Source of the DNA: Ignavibacteriales bacterium
Lineage (GTDB): Bacteria; Bacteroidota; Ignavibacteria; UBA10030
Assembly: GCA_016207415.1 (NCBI GenBank)
Contig: JACQPT010000200.1
Location: forward strand, 1 to 38,934
Length of the DNA: 38,934 nucleotides
Reading direction: 5' to 3'
Both the position numbers and the translations under genes were made by a program. This document shows positions 18,695 through 27,495 of the stretch, in pieces. The notes beneath the pieces are model-generated. The model was given only the letters and a program-made list of their open reading frames with translations. It was not told the origin of the DNA and made no database searches. The stretch's first letter is position 1. The number at the start of each line of letters is the position of its first letter.

Positions 18695-20194
18695 TTATTG
18701 TGGAGGGTAGCGTTCGTATAGGACGCTTAATTCATGGAGTCGCTGCGCATGGTCCGGTTTCACCTGATCCCAGGTAAACCGCCATTCCCAATTCCCTAAG
18801 GACTTCCCGGGATAATTCATTCGAGCTTCCTTTCCGAGGCCCAGGACATCCTGCAAGGGAAATATCGAGAGGTCTGCCACGGATTGCGAACCTAGCCGCA
18901 TGAGGGTCCAGTGAATGTCTTGGCTGTCGACGTTGATATATTTTTTCATGAAAGATTTTTCCTGGTCGTTGGCCGTGAGGAACCATCCGCACGTCGTATC
19001 GTTGTCGTGCGTTCCCGTATACACAACGCAGTTGGAAATGTATCGATGCGGCAAGAAGGGATTATCCGTCCCGCTGCCAAAAGCAAACTGCAGGATTTTC
19101 ATCCCTGGAAACTGGAACTGATCGCGAAGAACATGCACTTCGGGAACGATGAACCCAAGATCCTCCGCAATGATTGGCAATCGTCCTAGTCGTTTAAGTA
19201 CGGTGTGAAACAAGTCGTCTTTTGGGCCCTCAACCCATCGTCCGTGTTCAGCAGTTTTTTCCGACGCTGGAATTTCCCAGTAGGCTACAAAACCGCGGAA
19301 GTGGTCGATACGCACAATATCAAAAAGTTGAAACATTGCCCGAAACCTTTCGACCCACCACGCATAGCCGTTTTTCTTCATAACATCCCATCGGTAGAGA
19401 GGATTTCCCCAGCGTTGTCCTGTCCTGCTGAAGTAATCGGGCGGCACACCGGCGACGACATTTGGGTGCATGGTGTTGTCGAGATAATACGACTCGGGGT
19501 TGGACCACACGTCCGCGCTGTTGTGCGCCACAAAAATAGGTATGTCGCCGATGAGCTTCACCTGGCGGTCGTTCGCGTATTTCTTCAAACTTTTCCATTG
19601 CCTTCCGAACGACCATTGAATGAATTTGTGCATTTGGATGGAATCCCTGAGATCACTTATCCTTTTCCGAATCGCCTTAGCGTAACGACGAGCAACTTCC
19701 TTTTCCCAAAGGTTCCAGGGGCTGCCTCCAAATTTGTCATGGAATGCCATGAATAAGCCGTACTCCTCGAGCCAGTGTGCGTTAGCATCACAGAAAGATT
19801 CGAATTCGGACTTGTCGTCCGCAGTGCCCAACCTGCAAAAACCGTTCGCGGCTCTTTCCAGCAACTCCTGACGGAATTGAATCACCGCTGGGTAATCAAC
19901 TCGATTTCGGGAAAACGAACGCCCTTTTTCCAGGTCGGTTTTGTCCAGCCACCCACGCGCGGCAAGATCGTCCAAATCGACGAGCAATGGACTTCCAGCG
20001 AAAGCGGAAAAGCTCATATAGGGGGAGTTCCCCATTCCCACAGGGCCGACGGGCAACATTTGCCAGATCTTCTGGCCAGCAACGACCAGCCAATCCACAA
20101 AATGGTATGCGGCGGCGCCTAGATCGCCGATCCCGTAGTTTCCCGGAAGCGAAGTGGGATGCAAAAGTATGCCGCTGCTTCGTTCAAACCTCAC
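18695..20194 (-). CDS. malQ: 4-alpha-glucanotransferase
   Basis: 499 aa; RSSGILLHPTSLPGNYGIGDLG, VRIDHFRGFVAYWEIPA, IAEDLGFIVPEV, YTGTHDNDTTCGWF. Confidence 0.96.
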   Translation of the reverse strand: MRFERSSGILLHPTSLPGNYGIGDLGAAAYHFVDWLVVAGQKIWQMLPVGPVGMGNSPYMSFSAFAGSPLLVDLDDLAARGWLDKTDLEKGRSFSRNRVDYPAVIQFRQELLERAANGFCRLGTADDKSEFESFCDANAHWLEEYGLFMAFHDKFGGSPWNLWEKEVARRYAKAIRKRISDLRDSIQMHKFIQWSFGRQWKSLKKYANDRQVKLIGDIPIFVAHNSADVWSNPESYYLDNTMHPNVVAGVPPDYFSRTGQRWGNPLYRWDVMKKNGYAWWVERFRAMFQLFDIVRIDHFRGFVAYWEIPASEKTAEHGRWVEGPKDDLFHTVLKRLGRLPIIAEDLGFIVPEVHVLRDQFQFPGMKILQFAFGSGTDNPFLPHRYISNCVVYTGTHDNDTTCGWFLTANDQEKSFMKKYINVDSQDIHWTLMRLGSQSVADLSIFPLQDVLGLGKEARMNYPGKSLGNWEWRFTWDQVKPDHAQRLHELSVLYERYPPQ

Positions 20195-20952
20195 GGAATT
20201 CTCTCAGTCATTTGCCGTAAATGGACGACTTCGCGTCTTGTCAAATGTCGCCATCTTCCTCTCGGCAGTCCTGATTGCGTGATACCGGAAAACGAGATTC
20301 TTTCAAGATGTTTCACGTTGTACCCTAGTCTCTCAAACATCCGCCGTACCTCACGATTACGTCCTTCATGGAGGACAACATGGAGCTTCATTCTTCCAGA
20401 TCCATGAATGAGTTCAACAGCTTTCGCTTTACCGATTCCGTCCTCAAGTTTGACGCCCTTTTTGAGCATGCCAATGTGTACATCCACAACAGGTTTGTCC
20501 ACTGTGACGCGGTAGACTTTCTCCATTGCAAAACGGGGGTGCATCAGCTTGTTCGCCAGGTCACCGTCATTTGTCAGGAGCAGCACTCCCGTCGTGTTTC
20601 GGTCGAGTCTCCCTATGGGAAAAATTCGTTCCTTGAGATGAACATAATCCATAACGGTTGTTCTCCCCTTTTCGTCGCTTACCGTCGTTATGCAGTCCTT
20701 AGGCTTGTTGAGAACGATATAGATACTCCGCTCGACCAAGAACACGTGTTTACCCTTGACGGTAACATGGTCTTTAGAGGGATTGACTTGAATGCCTAGT
20801 TGCTGAACGGTGTGTCCGTTGATTTTCACGGCACCCGAAAGAATCAATTCATCATTCTTGCGTCTCGACCCTACTCCCGCCATTGCGAGGAATTTGTTCA
20901 GCCGAAGAGCGTTCTGATGAATGTTTGAATCTTCTCTTTCCAATTGTGCCAT
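20191..20952 (-). CDS. S4-domain pseudouridine synthase, RsuA/RluB/E/F family
   Basis: 253 aa; LNKFLAMAGVGSRRKNDELI, IGRLDRNTTGVLLLTNDGDLANKLMHPR, EGRNREVRRMFERLGY; 5' end overlaps scpB. Confidence 0.93.
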   Translation of the reverse strand: MAQLEREDSNIHQNALRLNKFLAMAGVGSRRKNDELILSGAVKINGHTVQQLGIQVNPSKDHVTVKGKHVFLVERSIYIVLNKPKDCITTVSDEKGRTTVMDYVHLKERIFPIGRLDRNTTGVLLLTNDGDLANKLMHPRFAMEKVYRVTVDKPVVDVHIGMLKKGVKLEDGIGKAKAVELIHGSGRMKLHVVLHEGRNREVRRMFERLGYNVKHLERISFSGITQSGLPRGRWRHLTRREVVHLRQMTERIP

Positions 20953-22169
20953 GCAGACTTCCGTTCTGGCAGGGTTAACTCGGGTTGACGGACCTCCTCT
21001 TGACGTAACACGGTAGGAACATTCTCAGCTACACCCTCAGAGCCCTCTTGTCCTCTTCCTTTCGTATCTTCGGGCTCTTGTGTAATCTCTTTTCCGCCTA
21101 GGAGGGCTCTCTCAGGAACGGGAGGATCGTCATGCGTTGCCGCGGCGCGCTCCGGGAAAGCGGTTTTAGCCTGTTGAACTTCTTTCGTCGCCTCGACTTG
21201 TTCAGAAGCCGCAGCTTGCGTTTCCGGACTTGTCGGCATTCTGACGCCAGCGCTAGCTGATTCCGTCGTAGCATCAGTTCCGCTCTTTTGGCTGTCGGGG
21301 CGAATCAACTCCTCAACATGTTCTCCCGTAACCATCACGTCCTCAGGAGGAAACTCGATCTTCCCATGCCCGGACGCTTCCGGAGCATGTTGGCCGCTCT
21401 GGACAGTTTTGATTTCTTTTTGTTGTGACCTTTGAATGATTTTGACGTCGCCCGCAAGATCAGGTTTTCGTTTTGGGATGTGAGGTAATCTCGACTTGAA
21501 GTCCTCTTCCTCTTTCTTCAGCGCCGCCGCACCAGCCTGAGCCTCCAACATTCTTCGTTCTGTTTCAAATTGACTTTCTCCGAGGATCTCCTCAATCTCG
21601 CGTGGCCTCGGCAAGTCAGTGACTTCATTCAGACCAAAATGTTTCAGGAATTCTTTTGTCGTTCCATACAACAACGGCCTGCCCGGTGTTGGCGCCCTGC
21701 CAACGATAGTGACGAGGTCTTTCTCCAGAAGTGCCGTAAGAACATAATCGCAATTAACCCCCCGGATCGATTCGATTTCCGGGCGCGAAATAGGCTGCTT
21801 GTAAGCGATGATTGCCAGTGTCTCCGTGCTTGAAGCAGACAGCTTCCTTCGTGCCTGCTCTTTGTACAACTTGCCGAGCCATTCTGCGTATTGTGAAAGC
21901 GTTGCAAACTGAAAACCTCCGGCGATGGGTACGATGCGATACGGTTTATCGTCGCGCTGGCATTCATCGTTTAATTCTGCGATGATCGCCCGAATCTCCT
22001 CGGTATCTATCGTCCGGAGTTCGCCTTCTCCGCTTTGCTGCTCATAGATCGCCTTGATCTGTCTCGCGGAAAGAGGTTCTTTCGCTGCAAAGATGAGAGC
22101 TTCAAGGAGACGTTTCACCGTTGATGGAACCTGGAGCACTTTGACTTCTTGTGCCGTGGTCTCTGCCAT
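20898..22169 (-). CDS. scpB: Segregation and condensation protein B with long C-terminal extension
   Basis: 423 aa; STVKRLLEALIFAAKEPLSARQI, SASSTETLAIIAYKQPISRPEIESIRGVNCDYVLTALLEKDLV, followed by about 200 low-complexity residues. Confidence 0.93.
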   Translation of the reverse strand: MAETTAQEVKVLQVPSTVKRLLEALIFAAKEPLSARQIKAIYEQQSGEGELRTIDTEEIRAIIAELNDECQRDDKPYRIVPIAGGFQFATLSQYAEWLGKLYKEQARRKLSASSTETLAIIAYKQPISRPEIESIRGVNCDYVLTALLEKDLVTIVGRAPTPGRPLLYGTTKEFLKHFGLNEVTDLPRPREIEEILGESQFETERRMLEAQAGAAALKKEEEDFKSRLPHIPKRKPDLAGDVKIIQRSQQKEIKTVQSGQHAPEASGHGKIEFPPEDVMVTGEHVEELIRPDSQKSGTDATTESASAGVRMPTSPETQAAASEQVEATKEVQQAKTAFPERAAATHDDPPVPERALLGGKEITQEPEDTKGRGQEGSEGVAENVPTVLRQEEVRQPELTLPERKSAWHNWKEKIQTFIRTLFG

Positions 22170-22885
22170 TAGTGGACACTCCGCATGATGGAAACTTCGC
22201 CAAAGGGTTCCGCCTGACGAAGAATGAGTTTCTTTGCTCGAATAAGTTCTAACAAGGCGATGAATGTCACAACCACATAGATCTTCTCTGTCATGTGTTT
22301 AATCAGGTCGAAAAACGTTGCCTCCGACCTTCGAGAAAAAAAGTCCGTGATGTATTCAATCTGTTGATCGATGCTGACGTTCATTTTCAGGATTTCGTGA
22401 ACGAATTTCCTGGGCATTCGGTCCATCGCAAACTTGAACGAAGCGATGAGATCAAAGAGGGTGACGTCTCTCATCATATCCTCAGCCGTTTCGTCGACGG
22501 AGATTCGTTCATCCGAGGCGTGGTATCCGCGGGAAAAAATCTTCCTCTGCTCGTCCTCTTGCTTCGACATCTCGAGTGCAACTTCCTTGAACCTCTTATA
22601 CTCGACAAGACGTTGAACGAGGTTCGCCCTCGGATCCTCCTCTTCTTCCTCGCTGGGTTCCGGCGGCAGCAGCATCTTTACCTTGATCTGCATGAGCTCG
22701 GCCGCAACAACCACAAAATCGCCGGCTACTTCGAGATCGAGGTCGCGCATGAAATGCAGGTATTCCATGAACTCTCTTGTGATACGCGCGATCGGGATGT
22801 TATAAATATCCAACTCATCCCTTTTGATGAAAAACAAAAGGAGATCAAGAGGTCCTTCAAAATCCTGGAGTCTGACGTTATACAT
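22169..22885 (-). CDS. scpA: Segregation and condensation protein A
   Basis: 238 aa; YNVRLQDFEGPLDLLLFFIKRDELDIYNIPIARITREFMEYL; TAATG junction with scpB. Confidence 0.95.
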   Translation of the reverse strand: MYNVRLQDFEGPLDLLLFFIKRDELDIYNIPIARITREFMEYLHFMRDLDLEVAGDFVVVAAELMQIKVKMLLPPEPSEEEEEDPRANLVQRLVEYKRFKEVALEMSKQEDEQRKIFSRGYHASDERISVDETAEDMMRDVTLFDLIASFKFAMDRMPRKFVHEILKMNVSIDQQIEYITDFFSRRSEATFFDLIKHMTEKIYVVVTFIALLELIRAKKLILRQAEPFGEVSIMRSVH

Positions 22886-22938
22886 TCTTCACTTCCTCAT
22901 GATATTTCGCGAGAACATCAGAGAATCCGCACCTTTGA

Positions 22939-23925
22939 TCATCCCATCCCCATTGCCGCATGGACTTCGCTCATCGTTTGTCGCGCAACAACCCTCGCAC
23001 GCCCCTCGCCCTCGTCCAGAATCCCCCTCACTTCGCTCAAGTGGTTCTCATAGTAGGTTCTTGTCTCTCTTATGGGAGCCAGAGTTTCCACAACATGATT
23101 TGCACAGTTTAATTTACAATCGACACACCCCAACGCGCCTGTTTCACAGCCCTTTCGTATTTCCGGGACTTCCGCAGCATTGAACTTGTTATGATAGGCA
23201 AACACAAGGCAAATGTCGGGTCTCCCCGGATCGCCTTTTCGTATTTTTTGCGGATCCGTTACAGCCGACTTCATCTTTTTTTTCACACTCTCCGGCGAAT
23301 CTGACAGCAAGATCGTGTTCCCCAGAGATTTGCTCATCCGCCTCCCGTCAAGTCCCGGAAGGCGTGCGAATTTTGTGACCTTACCTTCGGGCTCGGGGAA
23401 CACTTTCTTATATTGCGTATTGAATTTCCTCGCTATCTCTCTTGTGATTTCAATGTGAGGAAGCTGGTCTTCACCTACAGGGACGACTTCCCCTTTGTAA
23501 AGCAAGATATCACCCGCCTGCAACACTGGATATCCCAGGTGGCCGTAACTAACATTTTCTCCCAAAGCCAAATCCCGCACCTGTTCTTTAAGTGTTGGGT
23601 TGCGTTCCAATCTCGCCGATGTTACCAGCATGGAAAAAATGAGGTGCAGTTCGGAGTGTTCCTTGATCTGGGACTGTCGGAACATGGGACTAAGAGCCGG
23701 ATCAAGGCCAGCTGCCAGCCAATCGACAAGCATATCGACCGAGTTTTGCTCAATCTCCTTTGTCTCAGGGTTGGTCGTAAGTGCATGGTAATCGGCAATC
23801 AGATGATAGTTTTGGTATTCCTTCTGAAGCGTCACCCAATTCTCCAATGCTCCCACGAGATGGCCCAAATGGAGCTTTCCTGTCGGGCGCATGCCGCTGA
23901 GGATTACCTTTTTCCGCTGACTCAA
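22939..23925 (-). CDS. trpS: Tryptophan--tRNA ligase
   Basis: 328 aa; SGMRPTGKLHLGHLVGALENW (HIGH), GRRMSKSLGNTI (KMSKS). Confidence 0.96.
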   Translation of the reverse strand: MSQRKKVILSGMRPTGKLHLGHLVGALENWVTLQKEYQNYHLIADYHALTTNPETKEIEQNSVDMLVDWLAAGLDPALSPMFRQSQIKEHSELHLIFSMLVTSARLERNPTLKEQVRDLALGENVSYGHLGYPVLQAGDILLYKGEVVPVGEDQLPHIEITREIARKFNTQYKKVFPEPEGKVTKFARLPGLDGRRMSKSLGNTILLSDSPESVKKKMKSAVTDPQKIRKGDPGRPDICLVFAYHNKFNAAEVPEIRKGCETGALGCVDCKLNCANHVVETLAPIRETRTYYENHLSEVRGILDEGEGRARVVARQTMSEVHAAMGMG

Positions 23926-23953
23926 TCGAGACTTTGGAACTCCTTCCTACAGA

Positions 23954-23981
23954 CCGGTTGTGGCGGAGGCCGCAGAACCGG
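23954..23981. other. Strong intercistronic hairpin between the HNH gene and trpS
   Basis: CCGGTT-GTG-GCGG-AGG-CCGC-AG-AACCGG; begins 2 nt after the HNH stop codon; no U-tract. Confidence 0.55.
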
Positions 23982-23983
23982 AG

Positions 23984-24487
23984 CTAATTCATAAAGAGAT
24001 AAGGCTTCCAGTGCTCATCGACTGTTCCGACGAAATGTCGAATGAACATGACGTGATTGGGCCGAATGGGCTTCCGCTGCAAGGTCATGTGCGCTTCGGA
24101 GGGTTTCCGATCCCCTTTCCTGTTGTTGCATTCTATGCACGCGCAAACAAGATTCTCCCAACTATCAAGTCCTCCGCGGGCCTTCGGCACAATATGGTCC
24201 ACCGTCAGTGCAACTTCGGATTTGCCGCAGTATTGACAGCGATGGCTGTCCCGGCGGAGAATGTTCTTCCGTGAGAGGACAATTTTCTTATAAGGAACTC
24301 GGACGTAGACAGAGAGGCGAACGATGCTCGGAAACGGCATCGTCAGGGATACTGAGTGGAGGAATCTTCCTTCACATGAGGCGATCAATTCAGCCTTGCC
24401 GAGATACAGGAGAACAACAGCTTTCTTTACGTTGCAAACACTCAGGGGCTCGTAGTTGTGGTTCAGTACAAGCACCTTGCGATTCAT
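23984..24487 (-). CDS. HNH endonuclease family protein
   Basis: 167 aa; CQYCGKSEVALTVDHIVPKARGGLDSWENLVCACIECNNRKGDR. Confidence 0.93.
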   Translation of the reverse strand: MNRKVLVLNHNYEPLSVCNVKKAVVLLYLGKAELIASCEGRFLHSVSLTMPFPSIVRLSVYVRVPYKKIVLSRKNILRRDSHRCQYCGKSEVALTVDHIVPKARGGLDSWENLVCACIECNNRKGDRKPSEAHMTLQRKPIRPNHVMFIRHFVGTVDEHWKPYLFMN

Positions 24488-24602
24488 TTTTCCGTTTGAA
24501 CCGACGGCTTCGTAATGCGCACTGAAGACGGCAACACCTCCTCACATGGTTAGAGCGATAAGCTCAATTGTTTCTTGAAGCATCAGGGTTTTAACTCTGA
24601 AA

Positions 24603-24631
24603 AATATAGCGGAATTCGCAGAAAAAGTCAA
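24603..24631 (-). promoter_or_regulatory. Sigma70-like promoter for HNH-trpS-scpAB
   Basis: Minus strand TTGACT-N17-TATATT, -35 beginning 4 nt after the aroC stop; predicted +1 near 24596. Confidence 0.75.
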
Positions 24632-24634
24632 TAT

Positions 24635-25813
24635 TTACAGGCCTCTTTTCTTGTACCGCGACTGTATTTCCTTGACCGAATCTCCTCCAAATTTTTCCAA
24701 AAAGGCGTTCGCGAGCACCGGCGCAACAACGGCCTCACCAATGACTGAGCATGCTGGCACGGCACAGACATCCGACCGTTCATATCGGGCGTCCACCATT
24801 TTCTTCGTTTTCAAATCCACTGATTTCAACGGATGGGCGAGAGTTGAAATGGGCTTCATCGCAGCGTGCAGAATGATCATTTGACCGTTCGTAACTCCTC
24901 CTTCCAAGCCTCCCGCACGATTTGTCTTTCGGCCAATCGCGGATTTCGCCAGTGTAAATGCATCATGCACTTGAGAACCAAACTTCTGAGCATTCAAGAA
25001 GCCGTCTGCAATTTCAACTCCTTTGACGGCATGAACTGACATCAACGCCTGTGTCAGTTGGCCGTCAAGCTTTCGGTCGTACTGAACGTAGCTGCCAAGA
25101 CCGACAGGAACGCCAGTAACAAGGACTTCAAAAACGCCACCCAAGGTATCGCCACTTTTTTTGACTCTCCGGATCTCTGAAATAGCACGTTCTTCTGTGG
25201 GTTTGTCCAGAATTCGTACTTGAGACTCGTCTGCTTTCTCAGCGATCTTGTAGGCTCCGCATGATGCCTTCATGAATTTTCTCATCGCACGGTCGAGTTG
25301 TGCTCGGTCTCGAAGCACGGCGGTTCCAATGCAAAGCACGTGGCTCCCGATGAAAATCCCAAATTCCTCAAGAAATTTCCTGATAATTGTGCAACATGCC
25401 ACCCGCATTGCAGTCTCCCGGGCACTTGCGCGTTCGATGGCATTCCTCACATCGTCATAGCCGTACTTGACATAACCGACAAAGTCAGCATGCCCAGGCC
25501 TTGGAATCGTTATTTTCTCGATTCCCTTGCCATCTCCTTCGACGGCCATTTTCTCCAGCCAGTTGGTGGAATCTTTGTTCCGAAGGACAAGGGCTATAGG
25601 AGAGCCGAGCGTGCTGCCGAACCTTACACCAGAGAGAATCTCAACCTTGTCAGATTCGATTCTCATTCTCCCGCCTCGTCCGTATCCCTGCTGTCGCCTC
25701 AGCAACTGGTGGTTGATGTAGTCAGCGGAGAGGGCAAGACCAGCCGGTACGCCCTCGACAATCCCGACGAGGGCCTTTCCGTGAGATTCACCTGAAGTCA
25801 GATATCGGATCAA
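24635..25813 (-). CDS. aroC: Chorismate synthase
   Basis: 392 aa; IRYLTSGESHGKALVGIVEGVPAG, RPGHADFVGYVKYGYDDVRNAIERASARETA, GRKTNRAGGLEGGVTNG. Confidence 0.97.
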   Translation of the reverse strand: MIRYLTSGESHGKALVGIVEGVPAGLALSADYINHQLLRRQQGYGRGGRMRIESDKVEILSGVRFGSTLGSPIALVLRNKDSTNWLEKMAVEGDGKGIEKITIPRPGHADFVGYVKYGYDDVRNAIERASARETAMRVACCTIIRKFLEEFGIFIGSHVLCIGTAVLRDRAQLDRAMRKFMKASCGAYKIAEKADESQVRILDKPTEERAISEIRRVKKSGDTLGGVFEVLVTGVPVGLGSYVQYDRKLDGQLTQALMSVHAVKGVEIADGFLNAQKFGSQVHDAFTLAKSAIGRKTNRAGGLEGGVTNGQMIILHAAMKPISTLAHPLKSVDLKTKKMVDARYERSDVCAVPACSVIGEAVVAPVLANAFLEKFGGDSVKEIQSRYKKRGL

Positions 25814-25886
25814 TGTCGAGCCTCTCTGATGGTAGATTTATCAATTAAACGAAAAATCACCCGAGTTTCAACGACTGCATGAAGGC

Positions 25887-25920
25887 AAAAAAAAGGCACA
25901 TCCCAAGAACGGGATGTGCC
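25887..25920 (-). terminator. Rho-independent terminator downstream of htrA
   Basis: Minus strand GGCACATCCC-GTTCTT-GGGATGTGCC (perfect 10-bp stem) followed by TTTTTTTT. Confidence 0.95.
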
Positions 25921-25949
25921 CTTTGCAGAAGAGACGATTCTTCCGGCGA

Positions 25950-27488
25950 CTATTTGGGCATTTCGATAGCTACGAACCTCGTCCTTTTATCCTGTCCCTT
26001 TACGCGAAGCATGACCGCATCTCCCGGCTTCAATTTGTCGACCTCGGACTTGAACTCTTCCGCCGTCCCGACATTTCTGTCTCCAAGTGCGACAATGACA
26101 TCCCCTTTTTGCAGCCCGCGATCCTGCGCGGTGCTCATCATTTGAACATCGTCTACGAGAACACCCTTGTCAATGTCGTATTGTTTTTGCGTTCTGGCGT
26201 CGAGAGACCGGATGGCTATACCCAGTTCTTCAACTTCAATCCTCTTTGTAGAGGCATTCTCGCCGGATTCCGGTACTTTTCTCACCCTTTCACGTGCTGG
26301 CACAATTTCATCCTCGTCTTCACGGGGTTTGAGGGTCACTTTCTTCTCCACAATCTTCTTCTTCCTCCAGACTTTCAGCGAAACCGACTCGCCGGGATAA
26401 TGGCTTGCGATTACTGTCTGGAGTTGGTTTGCCGTGTTCACTTCTTTTCCGTCAACAGTGAGAATAATGTCACCTGCTTCAAGGCCTGCGTCTTCACCGG
26501 CACTTCCCGCATTGACGTCTTCAACGAACACACCCTGAGTTTTTTCGAGGCCTTGTGCCTTTGCTATCGTAGCGTCCACCGACCGGATGCGGACACCGAT
26601 ATACCCCCTGCGAACGGTGCCGTACTTTATGATATCATTGGCTACTTTTCTAGCAAGGTTGATGGGAATGGCAAAACTATAACCCTGATACCGTGCATTC
26701 GTTGTCGCAATAGCCGTGTTGATGCCGACAACTTCTCCCCTGATATTGACCAGTGCACCGCCGCTGTTTCCGGGGTTGACAGCCGCATCGGTCTGAATGA
26801 AATTCTCAATCGCGTATCCTGTGTTATTATCTTCGATGATGCGGAGCGGTCGTCCCAGGGCACTGACAATTCCCTGGGTCACCGTTGACTGCAAGCCCAG
26901 GGGATTGCCGATGGCAAAGACAAGGTGGCCGACATCGACGTCGTCGGAATTCCCAAGACTCGCGACCGGAAGGTAATTCTCTTCGATTTTGATCACGGCA
27001 AGATCGGTCAGCTTATCCGTGCCGACCAGTTTTCCCCTGAACTCCCTCGTGTCGGACAACCGGACTTTGATGCCGTCGGATTTTGCGTTGTCGATAACGT
27101 GGTTGTTAGTCATGATGTAACCATTGGGTGCGATAATGACTCCCGAACCCGCCCCAACTTCGGGAATCCTTCGGGGGGCCTCGAACCTGAAGTCCGGGAA
27201 GAAATGAAAGAATCTCTGCCCGTCTTCGTCATCCGACCTGGATTGGGGTTTTGCTTCGACGGTAATATAGACCACTGTCGGCGTGACCTCTTTTGAAATG
27301 TTGTGAAAAGCTTCATTGAGGGCAAGCAGGGTGGCGTTCGATTTTATAGGCGGGCTGGCTGCACCCAGAGCGACATCCTCTCCGGCAAACGATGCATCGA
27401 CTCCCTTGAAGCTCGAAACGAGAACGACGCCGAAAATAATTCCCAGCCCGATGAGAAGGACTGCAGTGACAACTGATCTTACAGACAT
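25950..27488 (-). CDS. DegP/HtrA-type serine protease with two PDZ domains
   Basis: 512 aa; triad contexts IMTNNHVID, TDLAVIKI, NPGNSGGALVN; PDZ GVFVEDVNAGSAGEDAGLEAGDIIL. Confidence 0.95.
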   Translation of the reverse strand: MSVRSVVTAVLLIGLGIIFGVVLVSSFKGVDASFAGEDVALGAASPPIKSNATLLALNEAFHNISKEVTPTVVYITVEAKPQSRSDDEDGQRFFHFFPDFRFEAPRRIPEVGAGSGVIIAPNGYIMTNNHVIDNAKSDGIKVRLSDTREFRGKLVGTDKLTDLAVIKIEENYLPVASLGNSDDVDVGHLVFAIGNPLGLQSTVTQGIVSALGRPLRIIEDNNTGYAIENFIQTDAAVNPGNSGGALVNIRGEVVGINTAIATTNARYQGYSFAIPINLARKVANDIIKYGTVRRGYIGVRIRSVDATIAKAQGLEKTQGVFVEDVNAGSAGEDAGLEAGDIILTVDGKEVNTANQLQTVIASHYPGESVSLKVWRKKKIVEKKVTLKPREDEDEIVPARERVRKVPESGENASTKRIEVEELGIAIRSLDARTQKQYDIDKGVLVDDVQMMSTAQDRGLQKGDVIVALGDRNVGTAEEFKSEVDKLKPGDAVMLRVKGQDKRTRFVAIEMPK

Positions 27489-27495
27489 AAGCGAT

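Noticed and set aside
23984-24487. HNH endonuclease as a homing or phage element
   Set aside because: Compact stand-alone HNH protein between aroC and trpS with its own promoter; no intron, intein or phage genes nearby.
25914-26888. 324-aa plus-strand ORF
   Set aside because: Fully antisense to the HtrA gene, which has an intact catalytic triad; no recognisable domain on the plus strand.
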